Assembly (NCBI GenBank): GCA_016781885.1 | Contig: JADDPM010000001.1 | Coordinates: 1 to 39,378 of the forward strand | DNA from: Rubrobacter sp. | GTDB lineage: Bacteria; Actinomycetota; Rubrobacteria; Rubrobacterales; Rubrobacteraceae | Reading direction: 5' to 3' | Length of the DNA: 39,378 nt | Shown here: piece by piece, positions 20,872 through 29,971 of the stretch | Position numbering within the stretch: position 1 is the first letter of the stretch | Layout: every line of letters starts with the position of its first letter | Translations under genes and position numbers: made by a program | The notes under the pieces: model-generated | Database searches by the model: none | The model's input: the letters and a program-made list of their open reading frames with translations, nothing else | What the model was told of the DNA's origin: nothing

Positions 20872-22723
20872 CGTCCCCGGGGCAAGAAGCCCGAGGGGCG
20901 CGACGAGACCCTCTATCGGAGGCCCCCGCAAGAATAACCGGGGACGCAAGAGTGGTCGCGTGAGCGGCGGATCCCGCGCCGGTGCGAGAGTCGTGCCGTT
21001 CCCGCAAGGTCGAAGGTCGGGGCGTCGTAGGTCCGTGCCGGAGCGCGAGGGGCCGAGAAGGAGGGTCGGTCATTGGCGGCTCCGGGTGGTCGCGGGGGCC
21101 GTGGCTTTGGTCTGCGTCTCTTTAGGGGTGCGGGCGGTGCAGTTGAGCTTCGCGGATGATGAACGTTTCCGGGCCCTCTCCAACGAGGCGCTCGCCTCCG
21201 AACAGTCCGGCAACCCCGGTAGGGGCGCCATAATCGCGGCAGACGGACAACCTCTCGCAACCAGCCTGGACGCCGCGAAGGTGATCGCCACCCCGTACCA
21301 GATCGAGGACGCGGAGGAGACCGCCGAGGCCCTTGATGGGGTACTCGGAACTAAGGCGGGCGACGTAGAGGAGATCGAGAGCAAACTCGAGGAGGAGAAC
21401 GACGAGGGCGAGCTCGCAGGCTATAGCGTCGTGGCAGAGGAGATCGAGCCCGAGGAGGCGCGCGAGGTCCAGAAGCTAAACTTACCGGGCATCTCGATCT
21501 CGCCGGACGAGATCCGTGTCTACCCGAACGGGGCTCTCGCCAGCCAGCTCCTTGGCTATCTCGGGACCGACATGGCCTACGGCGGCGTCGAGGCCCGCTA
21601 CGATGAGGCCCTCAAGGGTGGACAGGAGTTGAACCTGACCGTGGATACCGCTGTGCAGCAGGAGTTGGAAGAGGTGCTCGCTGGGGCCACGGAGGAGTAC
21701 GAGGGCAAGAGCGCCCTCGGGCTCGTAATGCGCGTCGAGGACGGGGCGATAGTGGCCCTCGCCAACTCGCCCGGCTACGACAACAACGACTTCGGGGAGG
21801 CCCCCGAGGAGGATAAGCGAGACCGGATCCTGACCGACCCCTACGAGCCGGGCTCGACGTTCAAGGCTTTTACGATGGCGGCGGCCCTCGAAGAAGGGGC
21901 GGTCACTGAAAAGGACACGTTTATCGTCCCGGACTCTATCGCGGTCGCAGACAGAATGATATACGACTCCGAGAAGCACGAGACGAAAGTCCTCAACCCC
22001 GGAGGTATCCTCGCGCAGTCAACTAACGTCGGGACGATTCAGGTCGCCCAACTCCTCGGCGGAGAACGCCTGAGCGAGCGTATAAGAGGTTTCGGATTCG
22101 GGGAGGCGACCGGGGTAGACCTCTGGGGCGAGGACATAGGGGTGGTGCCGCCGTTCGAGGAGTGGAGCGGCTCCTCCATCGGCAATATTCCCATCGGGCA
22201 GGGGCTGACGGTGACGCCTTTGCAGCTCGCCGCCGGCTACTCAGCTCTCGCTAACGGCGGGCTGCAGGTAACGCCCTACGTGGCCCGGGACGCCGCCCCG
22301 CAAGGGCCCGGACGCCGGGTGATAAGCGAGGAGACCTCGACTATAGTACGCGGGATGCTCCAGAGCGTGGTCGACGAAGGGACGGGGCACCTCGCCCTTA
22401 TCCCCGGATACACCGTGGCCGGCAAGACCGGTACCGCACAGAAGGTGGACCCCAAGACCGGGACCTATGGCGATGAATACATAACCTCGTTTATCGGCTT
22501 CGCCCCCGCCAGCGACCCGAGGTATCTTATCCTCATAGCGGTGGACGAGCCGCAGAAGGATCTCTTTGGCGAGGTCGTGGCCGCCCCCGCGTTCCAGGAT
22601 GTCATGGGCTTCACTTTGGGATACTTCAACGTTCCCCCGGATCGCGCGAGCACGAAGGACGAACCCCCGCCGCCCGACCCTACCCCCGCCCAGGACGCGA
22701 AGAAGGAGGACAGGTTCCGTTGA
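20834..22723 (+). CDS. ftsI: Septal peptidoglycan transpeptidase FtsI (PBP3)
   Basis: This 629-residue class B penicillin-binding protein crosslinks septal peptidoglycan. The first 80 residues are strongly basic and cytoplasmic, followed by one membrane helix (about 84-104), a pedestal domain, and the transpeptidase with GSTFK (Ser 341, Lys 344), STN (396-398) and KTGTAQ (531-536). No PASTA domains are present; the C-terminus is a Pro/Asp-rich tail. The ATG has GGGGAGG about 9 nt upstream and lies within the end of ftsL. The 3' end overlaps the murF TTG. Its basic tail is longer than usual and could contact DNA, membrane or cytoplasmic partners. Confidence 0.94.
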   Translation: MAGRRAKKERASNVPGARSPRGATRPSIGGPRKNNRGRKSGRVSGGSRAGARVVPFPQGRRSGRRRSVPEREGPRRRVGHWRLRVVAGAVALVCVSLGVRAVQLSFADDERFRALSNEALASEQSGNPGRGAIIAADGQPLATSLDAAKVIATPYQIEDAEETAEALDGVLGTKAGDVEEIESKLEEENDEGELAGYSVVAEEIEPEEAREVQKLNLPGISISPDEIRVYPNGALASQLLGYLGTDMAYGGVEARYDEALKGGQELNLTVDTAVQQELEEVLAGATEEYEGKSALGLVMRVEDGAIVALANSPGYDNNDFGEAPEEDKRDRILTDPYEPGSTFKAFTMAAALEEGAVTEKDTFIVPDSIAVADRMIYDSEKHETKVLNPGGILAQSTNVGTIQVAQLLGGERLSERIRGFGFGEATGVDLWGEDIGVVPPFEEWSGSSIGNIPIGQGLTVTPLQLAAGYSALANGGLQVTPYVARDAAPQGPGRRVISEETSTIVRGMLQSVVDEGTGHLALIPGYTVAGKTGTAQKVDPKTGTYGDEYITSFIGFAPASDPRYLILIAVDEPQKDLFGEVVAAPAFQDVMGFTLGYFNVPPDRASTKDEPPPPDPTPAQDAKKEDRFR

Positions 22724-24099
22724 AACCCGTCTCCCTGAAATCGATAGTGCAGACCGTCGGCGGCTCCCTGGTAGGCGGGGACGAGACGGCGCTCGCGACG
22801 GGAGCCTCGGTAGATTCTCGCTCCGTGCGCCGCGGGGACCTGTTCTTCGCGCTCAAGGGGAGGGTGGACGGCGCGGACTTCGCTCCGGAGGCGCATCTTC
22901 GGGGGGCGGTCGCGGCGGTGGCCTCCCGTCCGCTCTCGGGGCCGACTGTGGTGGTCGAGGATCCCCTGTCAGCGCTGCAGGAGTTGGCCCGGTGGAGCCT
23001 CGTCCGAGAGGGCGCCCCGACGGTCGTCGGGGTCACGGGCACAGTCGGCAAGACCACGGTAAAGGACGCACTGGAGGCAATCCTTCGCGCCAACGGCCTC
23101 AAAGTCTCGGCGACGGCCGGGAACTTCAACAACGAGATAGGGCTCCCCCTCACGGTTCTCGCCGCGAACGAGAAGACGGAGGTGCTGGTCTTGGAGATGG
23201 GGGCGACCCATAAAGGAGACATCGCCCATCTCTGCAAGATCGCACCACCCAGCGTGGGCGTCCTCACGGCAGTCTCGCCGGTCCACCTGGACTCCTTCGG
23301 GGACCTCGAAGGGCTGGCCGCTGCGAAGGGCGAGCTCGCCCTGGCCCTCCCCGATCACGGAACGCTCGTCTCGCCGTTGAGCGTGCCGGCGGCGGCGACG
23401 GGGCCGAGGCGCGAACTGGCGCGGCGCCTGACCTTCGGTCCCGACCATAGGGCCAACCTGTGGGCGACGTATACTTCGGAACTCGAGAGCGGTCTCTACT
23501 TTAGCCTGCACGTCAGGGAAGGCTCGGAGGAACATCAGGTCGAGGTCAAGAGCCCCGTCTTCGGGACGCACCTCGTCGAGCCGCTGCTGGCGGCGGTTGG
23601 AGGCGCTCTGGCTTTGGGACTGCGGCCGGAGGAGTGCGCGCGGGGGCTGCAGAGGCTGCGGCGGACGGGTCTGAGGGGAGAGGTATACCGTCTGCGCGAC
23701 GACATACTCGTCTACGACGACTCCTACAACGCCTCGCCAGCGGCGGTCGCGGCGGTCTTGAGGTATGGAGCGGAGGGGGCGAGGCGGCAGAATCGTCGCC
23801 TCGTCGCCGTTCTCGGCGGGATGTTCGAGCTCGGGGCCGGGGCAAGGGAGTATCATCGGGAGGCCGGACGGCTCGCGGAGGAGGTCGGGGTGGACCTGTT
23901 GGTGTGCGTGGGGGACGAGGCCCGTTGGTACGCTGAGACTTTCCCCGGTGAAACGCTGTTCTACGAGGACGCGGAGGTGGCGGCCAAGGGGCTACACGCC
24001 ACGCTGCGCAGGGGCGACTATGTAGTCGTCAAGGGGTCAAGGGGTGTAGGATTAGACCGTTTGACCCGAAAGTTGAAGGAGAGGCTATCTCTTGTTTAG
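22720..24099 (+). CDS. murF: UDP-MurNAc-tripeptide--D-Ala-D-Ala ligase MurF
   Basis: This 459-residue Mur ligase adds D-Ala-D-Ala to the UDP-MurNAc-tripeptide, the last cytoplasmic peptide step. The ATP loop is VTGTVGKTTVKD (about 105-116). MurF-specific signatures are NFNNEIGLPLTVL, LEMGATHKGDIAHL, DDSYNASPAAV and LGGMFELG; the MurE signature DNPR is absent. The N-terminal substrate domain has SVDSRSVRRGDLFFAL. TTG is the start, overlapping the ftsI stop, with AAGGAGG about 10 nt upstream. murE, which normally lies between ftsI and murF, is not here. mraY overlaps the end. Confidence 0.95.
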   Translation: MKPVSLKSIVQTVGGSLVGGDETALATGASVDSRSVRRGDLFFALKGRVDGADFAPEAHLRGAVAAVASRPLSGPTVVVEDPLSALQELARWSLVREGAPTVVGVTGTVGKTTVKDALEAILRANGLKVSATAGNFNNEIGLPLTVLAANEKTEVLVLEMGATHKGDIAHLCKIAPPSVGVLTAVSPVHLDSFGDLEGLAAAKGELALALPDHGTLVSPLSVPAAATGPRRELARRLTFGPDHRANLWATYTSELESGLYFSLHVREGSEEHQVEVKSPVFGTHLVEPLLAAVGGALALGLRPEECARGLQRLRRTGLRGEVYRLRDDILVYDDSYNASPAAVAAVLRYGAEGARRQNRRLVAVLGGMFELGAGAREYHREAGRLAEEVGVDLLVCVGDEARWYAETFPGETLFYEDAEVAAKGLHATLRRGDYVVVKGSRGVGLDRLTRKLKERLSLV

Positions 24100-25090
24100 C
24101 GTTATCCTGGCGGCGGCGATCGCCTTCGCGGTGACCGTCACCCTGGGTTCGAAGTTCATAGAGTTCTTGCAGACCAAGAAGTTCGGGCAGTTCGTGCGGG
24201 AGGAGGGACCTCAGACGCACCTCATCAAGCAGGGCACGCCGACGATGGGCGGGGTGGTCATACTGGTGGGGCTCGTCTCGGCGCTCTTGGTCGTGGCGCG
24301 GCCGAACCTGGCGACGCTGACGACGTTGTTGCTCGTCTCGGCGGTCGCGGGGATCGGGCTCTACGACGACTGGCAGAAGATCTCCAACAGGCGCAACGAG
24401 GGCTTGAGCGTGCGCTACAAGTTCTTGCTCCTGACTCTAGCCGTCGTCGTCGCGGACGTCATGGCGCTGCGCTACGTTGGCGTGACCCAGAACGTCATCA
24501 TCCCCGGCTTCGAGAAGAATCTGGTGCTCGGTCCCGGGGTTATCGGGATAGCGTTCTTCAGCTTCCTGATGCTGCTGGTCATCGTCGGCACGACGAACAG
24601 CGTGAACCTCACCGATGGCCTCGATGGGCTCGCGGCGGGGGCGGGGGGCATCGCGCTGCTCGCGTACACGGCCATCGCGTTCCTGGAGCGGCAGTACGAC
24701 GTGGCGATCATTTGCGGGGCGATGGTCGGGGCTATCATTGGGTTTCTCTGGTACAACTCCCACCCGGCGCAGATATTCATGGGCGACACGGGCTCGCTCG
24801 CCATCGGCGGGGTGTTGGCGGCGGCGGCGGTCATCACCAAGACAGAGATGTTGCTGCCGATCATCGGGGGGCTCTTCGTAATAGAGGGACTCTCGGTCAT
24901 CATACAGTACGGCTTCTTCAAGCTGACCGGGCGGCGGGTCTTCAAGATGGCCCCGATCCACCACCACTTCGAGCTCTCCGGTTGGCAGGAGAACAAGGTA
25001 GTGGTGCGGTTCTGGATCGTGCAGGCCGCCTTTACCGCCGCCGGCTTCGTCATCTACTACTTCACCCTCTACAACGACGCCATCCTGTGA
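24092..25090 (+). CDS. mraY: Phospho-N-acetylmuramoyl-pentapeptide transferase MraY
   Basis: This 332-residue membrane enzyme transfers phospho-MurNAc-pentapeptide to undecaprenyl phosphate, forming lipid I. It has about ten membrane helices and the family motifs KQGTPTMGG (near 47-55), GLYDDWQKI with the Asp pair, NLTDGLDGLA (near 172-181), GDTGSLAIGG and MAPIHHHFELSGW. TTG is the start, inside the last codons of murF (8-base overlap). The stop overlaps the murD GTG. It uses the lipid carrier that the DgkA-PAP2 protein upstream may recycle. Confidence 0.96.
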   Translation: MFSVILAAAIAFAVTVTLGSKFIEFLQTKKFGQFVREEGPQTHLIKQGTPTMGGVVILVGLVSALLVVARPNLATLTTLLLVSAVAGIGLYDDWQKISNRRNEGLSVRYKFLLLTLAVVVADVMALRYVGVTQNVIIPGFEKNLVLGPGVIGIAFFSFLMLLVIVGTTNSVNLTDGLDGLAAGAGGIALLAYTAIAFLERQYDVAIICGAMVGAIIGFLWYNSHPAQIFMGDTGSLAIGGVLAAAAVITKTEMLLPIIGGLFVIEGLSVIIQYGFFKLTGRRVFKMAPIHHHFELSGWQENKVVVRFWIVQAAFTAAGFVIYYFTLYNDAIL

Positions 25091-26427
25091 AGACGCTCGT
25101 CTACGGCCTCGGAGAATCCGGCCTCGCCGCCTCGCACGCCCTCCTCGAAAAGGGCGAGGAGGTTGTCGTCGCCGACTCGAACGACTCAGAGCGTCTCAGA
25201 AGTAGCATCTCGAAACTAGGCGTCGAGGGACGTCTGGGGACCGGGCCGGAGATCCTGGCGGAGGACTTCGACCGGATCATCGCGAGCCCTGGCGTCCGGC
25301 CGCGCGACGCGGTGCTCGCCGCAGCCGAGGAAGCTGGGGTACCCATACTTTCCGAGGTCGCTCTGGGGCTGGATCTGCTCGGCCCAGAGCTCAGCGTCGC
25401 GGCGATAACCGGGACGAACGGGAAGACGACGGCGGTTGACATGCTGCGCGCCATCCTAGCCGTCTCCGAGGTCCCGCACGCCGTCGCCGGCAACTCCTGG
25501 CGTGCCCTGACCGGTTGTCTGGACGAAGTTCGCGACGCGGGCCTGCTCCTCCTGGAGGTCTCATCTTTCCAGCTTCACTACATGGAAAATCTAGGCTTCG
25601 GCGTGGCGGCACTGCTCAACATCCGCCCGGACCACCTCAATTGGCACGCCTCGTTCGAGGAGTATGCCACAGACAAGCTGCGCATCTTCGATGGCCAAGG
25701 GGCGGGGGATCTCGCGCTCGTAAGCGCAGCCGATCCTGTGGGGAGGGGTGCTGCCGGAAGGTTGGCAGCGGAGACGCTGGTCGTCGGGGAGGGGGAGACG
25801 GGCGTCGCGGGCGGCCGTTTGACGCTGCGAGGGAATGGTATCGCCGCCGTCGAGGAGTTGCCGTTCGTCGGGCCGCACAACTACGAGAACGCGCTCTTCG
25901 CGGCTGCGGCGGCGGAGAGGCTCGGGATCGGTTTGGATGGTATCCGGGAGGGGTTGCTAGGGTATCGGCTCAAGCCACACCGGATGCAGGTCGTGGCCGA
26001 GCGCGGAGGTGTGACCTACGTCGACGACTCCAAGGCGACCAACCCCGCGTCCGTCGCGGCGGCGCTAGCAAGCTTCGAGGGACCAGTGGTACTTATCCTC
26101 GGGGGCTCCGAGAAGGAGACGGACTTCGCCGAGGTGCTGCCGTACATGGAGCGCTGCCGGGCGGTGATCTCCCAGGGCGAGGCGGGTCCCAGGATCTGTG
26201 AATTCCTGGAGGAGAAGGGCGAGGGTATGGGCGTCTGCCTCTTCCTGGAGCCCGACCTCGCTGCGGCGGCAGCCAGGGCGAACAAAGTCGCCCATCCGGG
26301 GGACGTGGTGCTCCTTTCTCCCGGATGCGCGAGCTTCGATCAGTTCACCGGGTACGCCCTGAGAGGAGAGGCCTTCGCCGTGCTGGTCGCGGAGCTCGCG
26401 CGAGCAGGGGGCGGGGTCGGACGATGA
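25087..26427 (+). CDS. murD: UDP-MurNAc-L-alanine--D-glutamate ligase MurD
   Basis: This 446-residue Mur ligase adds D-Glu to UDP-MurNAc-L-Ala. The N-terminus KTLVYGLGESGLAASHAL is the UDP-binding Rossmann entry. The ATP loop is ITGTNGKTT (107-115). EVSSFQL, NIRPDHLNWH, KPHRMQ, YVDDSKATNP and LILGGSEKETDF are MurD signatures, and LSPGCASFDQF is the usual C-terminal motif. GTG at 25087 overlaps the mraY stop and starts in the right place; a much longer frame in this phase runs into mraY and is not real. The stop overlaps the ftsW ATG. Confidence 0.95.
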   Translation: MKTLVYGLGESGLAASHALLEKGEEVVVADSNDSERLRSSISKLGVEGRLGTGPEILAEDFDRIIASPGVRPRDAVLAAAEEAGVPILSEVALGLDLLGPELSVAAITGTNGKTTAVDMLRAILAVSEVPHAVAGNSWRALTGCLDEVRDAGLLLLEVSSFQLHYMENLGFGVAALLNIRPDHLNWHASFEEYATDKLRIFDGQGAGDLALVSAADPVGRGAAGRLAAETLVVGEGETGVAGGRLTLRGNGIAAVEELPFVGPHNYENALFAAAAAERLGIGLDGIREGLLGYRLKPHRMQVVAERGGVTYVDDSKATNPASVAAALASFEGPVVLILGGSEKETDFAEVLPYMERCRAVISQGEAGPRICEFLEEKGEGMGVCLFLEPDLAAAAARANKVAHPGDVVLLSPGCASFDQFTGYALRGEAFAVLVAELARAGGGVGR

Positions 26428-27599
26428 CGACGCTCCGGACCAACCTCTTCGTAGTGGCGCTGGCGCTCGCCCTGCTCGGGAACGTCATGGTCTACTCGGC
26501 GACCGCCAAGGAGTACGGGACGTACTACCTCGTGGTGCGCTTCGCCCACCTAGCGCTCGGGGTGGCAGCGTTCTTTATTGCGAGTAGAGTACGCTACACT
26601 TCCTGGCGCAGGCTCTCGCCCTATCTCTACGTAGCCGTTCTGGTAAGCCTCGTCTTCGTTCTCATACCGAGCATAGGGTTGGAGGTCTACGGGGCGAGGA
26701 GGTGGTTAGATCTCGGCCCGGTAAACTTCCAGCCGGCGGAGTTCGCGAAGCTAGCGGGGATCTTGTTGCTCTCCTGCGCCGTCGCCCGGGTGAGGCCGGG
26801 CTCCGGCCTGCCGCTCTGGCCGGTGCTCGCCGTGGGCCTGCTCTTCGTGCTCGTGCTCGTCGAGCCGGACTTTGGCACCTCGGTTGTAGTCGCGGCGGGC
26901 GCGGCCGGGGTCTTGTGGGCCTCGGAGCTCAGGACGAGCGACCTGCTGCTAGCAGGGGCGGCGGCGGTCGTGGCGCTCTTCGGGGCGATGTTCCTGGAGC
27001 CCTACCGGCGCGCCCGCTTCCTCACTTTCCTTGACCCGTGGAGCGTCTCGGATGGGTCGGGGTACCAGATCGTGCAGTCCATGGTCGCTATAAAGGCGGG
27101 CAGCATCTTCGGGGCCGGGGCAGGCGCGGGGGAGGGAGGCGTGGTCGTTCCCGAAGCGCAGACGGATATGATCTTCGCGCTTATCGGGGAGGAGCTCGGC
27201 CTGTTGGGGATGGTGCTCGTTATCGGAGCCTTCGGCTTCCTCGCGCTCGGGGGGTTCGCCATTGCACTGAACGCGCCCTCGATTATGGGCAGGTGCATGG
27301 CGGCCGGGATCGCGACGATGTTCGCCGTCCAGACGTCCTTCAACGTCGGGGCGGCGATGGGCGCCATCCCTCTGGCCGGGATAACCCTTCCCTTCGTAAG
27401 CTACGGCGGCTCCAGCGTGCTCGTTTGCTTCGCCGCCGTCGGGATCCTGTACCGAATATCGGAGGACGGTGAGATTGCGAGAGAGGCCAGACCCCGCGGG
27501 GTCACGACAGGCGGACGCGCAAAGCAGAGGCCCGCGAGTTCTGATCGCCGGCGGTGGAACGGGGGGGCACGCGATCCCCGCGCTGTGCGTGGCGGATAA
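26424..27599 (+). CDS. ftsW: Septal peptidoglycan glycosyltransferase FtsW
   Basis: This 391-residue SEDS-family membrane protein polymerises septal glycan strands with FtsI. It has about ten membrane helices and the motifs GARRWLDLGPVNFQPAEFAK (near 90-109), LVEPDFGTS, GSGYQIVQSMVAIKAG, DMIFALIGEELGLLG and ITLPFVSYGGSS. The ATG overlaps the murD stop. The recognised fold ends near RISEDGEI; the last 40 or so residues are basic and are encoded over the beginning of murG in another frame. Context favours FtsW over RodA. Confidence 0.94.
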   Translation: MTTLRTNLFVVALALALLGNVMVYSATAKEYGTYYLVVRFAHLALGVAAFFIASRVRYTSWRRLSPYLYVAVLVSLVFVLIPSIGLEVYGARRWLDLGPVNFQPAEFAKLAGILLLSCAVARVRPGSGLPLWPVLAVGLLFVLVLVEPDFGTSVVVAAGAAGVLWASELRTSDLLLAGAAAVVALFGAMFLEPYRRARFLTFLDPWSVSDGSGYQIVQSMVAIKAGSIFGAGAGAGEGGVVVPEAQTDMIFALIGEELGLLGMVLVIGAFGFLALGGFAIALNAPSIMGRCMAAGIATMFAVQTSFNVGAAMGAIPLAGITLPFVSYGGSSVLVCFAAVGILYRISEDGEIAREARPRGVTTGGRAKQRPASSDRRRWNGGARDPRAVRGG

Positions 27600-28611
27600 G
27601 CTGCGCGCTCGAGGCGCAGAAGTACGCTTCGTCGGCTCGACCGCCGGAATCGAAGCAACCCTGGTCCCGGAGGCGGGCTACCCTCTGCACGCCCTTCCAC
27701 TCGCCAGCCTCTCGGGCGGACCCGCCGCCCGCGCTCGCGCCAGCCTACTCCTACTCAAAGCTGTACTCAGGTGCCGCGCGATATTGAAAGAGCTCCGCCC
27801 CGGAGCGGTGCTCGGCGTCGGCGGCTACGCGAGCGCCCCGGCCGTCCTCGCGGCGAGCGCGCTGAAGATTCCGACCTTCCTGCATGAACAGAACTCCGTC
27901 CCTGGCAGGGTCAACCGCTTCGCGGCCCGGTTTACGCGAGGGGTCCTCGTAACCTTTCCGGCTGCCTCTGAACGCCTCCAGGACGCCGTCCCGGTCGGGA
28001 TGCCTACTCGCGAGGAGTTCTCGAGAACGTCCAAAGAGGAGGCGCTGAAGGGGCTCGATCTCGAGCCGCCGGTCGTGCTGGTCTTTGGCGGCAGCGGCGG
28101 CGCCTTGAAGCTGAACCTCGCCGCCGCCGAGGCGTTCGGGGACACAACGCCGTACTCGGTCTATCAGATCTCCGGCAGAAGGGACTTCGCCCGCCTCTCG
28201 ACCGATAACTCGCGGCACAGGATCGTGGCTTACGAGAACGAGCTCTGGTACCCGCTGGCCGCCGCGGACGTCGTGGTAACGCGGGCGGGGGCGGGTTCGC
28301 TCTTCGATGTGGCGGCGGTCGGGAGGGCGTCGATCATCGTCCCCTACCCTTATGCCACCGCCGATCACCAGCTCCACAACGCTCGCTACTTCACCGACAG
28401 GGACGCAGGCGAACTCCTCCTCGACGACGAGGTGACCGCCGGCACCATGCGGAACCGCGTCGAGGCCCTGCTCAAAGACGATGAGCGGCGGGGAAGGCTC
28501 GCGAAGAACATGCACGCCCTCGCGACGCTCGGAGCCGCGGACGAGGTCGCCGACCGGCTGCTTGAAGCGGCGAACGCTGTGGCGACGGAGACGAAAGGAA
28601 ACTCAAGATGA
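27475..28611 (+). CDS. murG: UDP-GlcNAc transferase MurG (lipid II synthase)
   Basis: This roughly 378-residue peripheral membrane enzyme adds GlcNAc to lipid I to make lipid II. Signatures are IAGGGTGGHAIPAL (24-37), LHEQNSVPGRVNRF, VFGGSGGALKLN and VTRAGAGSLFDVAAVGRASI with DHQLHNARYF. I chose TTG 27475 because GGAGG lies 9 nt before it; GTG 27469 is only 3 nt from that site. About 20 extra basic residues precede the first strand. The gene overlaps the ftsW frame by about 125 bases. murC starts at the ATGA overlap. Confidence 0.94.
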   Translation: MRERPDPAGSRQADAQSRGPRVLIAGGGTGGHAIPALCVADKLRARGAEVRFVGSTAGIEATLVPEAGYPLHALPLASLSGGPAARARASLLLLKAVLRCRAILKELRPGAVLGVGGYASAPAVLAASALKIPTFLHEQNSVPGRVNRFAARFTRGVLVTFPAASERLQDAVPVGMPTREEFSRTSKEEALKGLDLEPPVVLVFGGSGGALKLNLAAAEAFGDTTPYSVYQISGRRDFARLSTDNSRHRIVAYENELWYPLAAADVVVTRAGAGSLFDVAAVGRASIIVPYPYATADHQLHNARYFTDRDAGELLLDDEVTAGTMRNRVEALLKDDERRGRLAKNMHALATLGAADEVADRLLEAANAVATETKGNSR

Positions 28612-29954
28612 AGATACATATGATCGGGATCGGCGGCGCTGGGATGAGCGGCATCGCCGAGATCTTGCACAAAAACGGGCATGAGGTTAGCGGCTCGGAC
28701 CTCAAGGAGTCGCCGTACACGAGGCGGCTGAAGGAGGCAGGCATAAAAATCTACGTCGGTCACGCCGCCAACCAGGTCGGGGGCGCGGAGCAGGTAGTGA
28801 TCTCGACCGCCATCCCCTCGACTAACCCGGAGCTTCTCGAAGCCCACCGCCGTTCGATCCCGGTGGTCCCCCGGGCAGCGGCCCTCTCCCGCATCCTCGC
28901 GGGCGGGCGGAGCGTCGCCGTTGCGGGTACCCACGGTAAGACCACGACCACGAGCATGACCACCCACGCCCTCAAGTCTCTGGGCGAGAACCCCACCGCC
29001 CTGATTGGCGGCGAGCTGAACGACATCGGGAGCAACGTAGTCGCCGGGGCTTCGGACCTCTTCGTCGCCGAGGCCGACGAGAGCGACCGCTCGCTCCTCT
29101 ACCTCGAACCGTCGGCCGCTGTCGTCACTAACGTCGAGTTCGACCACCCGGACTTCTACTCCTCCCTCGACGACGTCATCTCGACCTTTGAGAAGTTCGT
29201 CGCCGCCCTACTGCCCGATGGCCATCTAGTCACCTGCGCCGACGACGCGAACTGTCTTCGACTCGCCGCCCTCGCCTCCTGCCCGGTTACGACTTACGGT
29301 CTCGCTGGCGGGGATCTTCAGGCAAGGATTCTCTCCCCCAACTCCTACGTCCTTATGGAGGATGGCGAGGAGCGAGGCGTCGTGGAGCTGGGCGTCGCGG
29401 GGAGACACAACGTCCTGAACTCCCTGGCAGCGGCCGGGGTCGCTCGCTGGCTTGGCCATGACGCTTATGAAGCTGCCGCGAGCCTGAAGAGCTTCTCCGG
29501 CGTGAGACGACGCTTCCAGCTCAAAGGGGAGCGCGGCGAGATCCGCGTAGTCGACGACTACGCACACCACCCGACGGAGCTCTCGGCGACGCTGGAGGTG
29601 GCGCGGGGGACGAGGCAGCCGGAGGGTCGGGTAATAGCGGTCTTCCAACCGCACCGTTACTCGCGTACCCGCACCCTATACCGCGAGTTCGGCGAGGCAC
29701 TGACCGCGGCAGACGCTGTCCTCGTCATGGACGTCTACGGCGCGGGCGAGATGCCTCAGCCGGGGGTGAGTGGCAAGCTCATCGTTGACGCCGTCTGCGA
29801 GACCCACCCGCGCCCCGAGGTCTACTACATCCCAAATCAGCACGACATCTCTGGTGTACTGCGCATCATCGCCGAACCGAGGGATACCGTGCTGACTATG
29901 GGCGCCGGCGACGTCTCGCGGGTCGGCGACGAGCTGCTGGGGATGCTGGGATAG
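28608..29954 (+). CDS. murC: UDP-N-acetylmuramate--L-alanine ligase MurC
   Basis: This 448-residue Mur ligase adds L-Ala to UDP-MurNAc, the first peptide step. It has the N-terminal GIGGAGMSGIAEILHKNGHEV, the ATP loop AGTHGKTTTTS (106-116), EADESDRS, VVTNVEFDHPDFY, VDDYAHHPTE and VFQPHRYSRT, all typical of MurC. The start is ATG at the ATGA overlap with murG. murB, which often follows murC, is absent; ftsQ comes next after 17 bases. Confidence 0.97.
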   Translation: MKIHMIGIGGAGMSGIAEILHKNGHEVSGSDLKESPYTRRLKEAGIKIYVGHAANQVGGAEQVVISTAIPSTNPELLEAHRRSIPVVPRAAALSRILAGGRSVAVAGTHGKTTTTSMTTHALKSLGENPTALIGGELNDIGSNVVAGASDLFVAEADESDRSLLYLEPSAAVVTNVEFDHPDFYSSLDDVISTFEKFVAALLPDGHLVTCADDANCLRLAALASCPVTTYGLAGGDLQARILSPNSYVLMEDGEERGVVELGVAGRHNVLNSLAAAGVARWLGHDAYEAAASLKSFSGVRRRFQLKGERGEIRVVDDYAHHPTELSATLEVARGTRQPEGRVIAVFQPHRYSRTRTLYREFGEALTAADAVLVMDVYGAGEMPQPGVSGKLIVDAVCETHPRPEVYYIPNQHDISGVLRIIAEPRDTVLTMGAGDVSRVGDELLGMLG

Positions 29955-29971
29955 GAGAAGGGCGGAACGAC

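Noticed and set aside
24712..25086. N-terminal extension of murD into mraY
   Set aside because: The upstream part of this frame is antisense-like, out-of-frame translation of mraY; MurD begins at KTLVYGLGESG.
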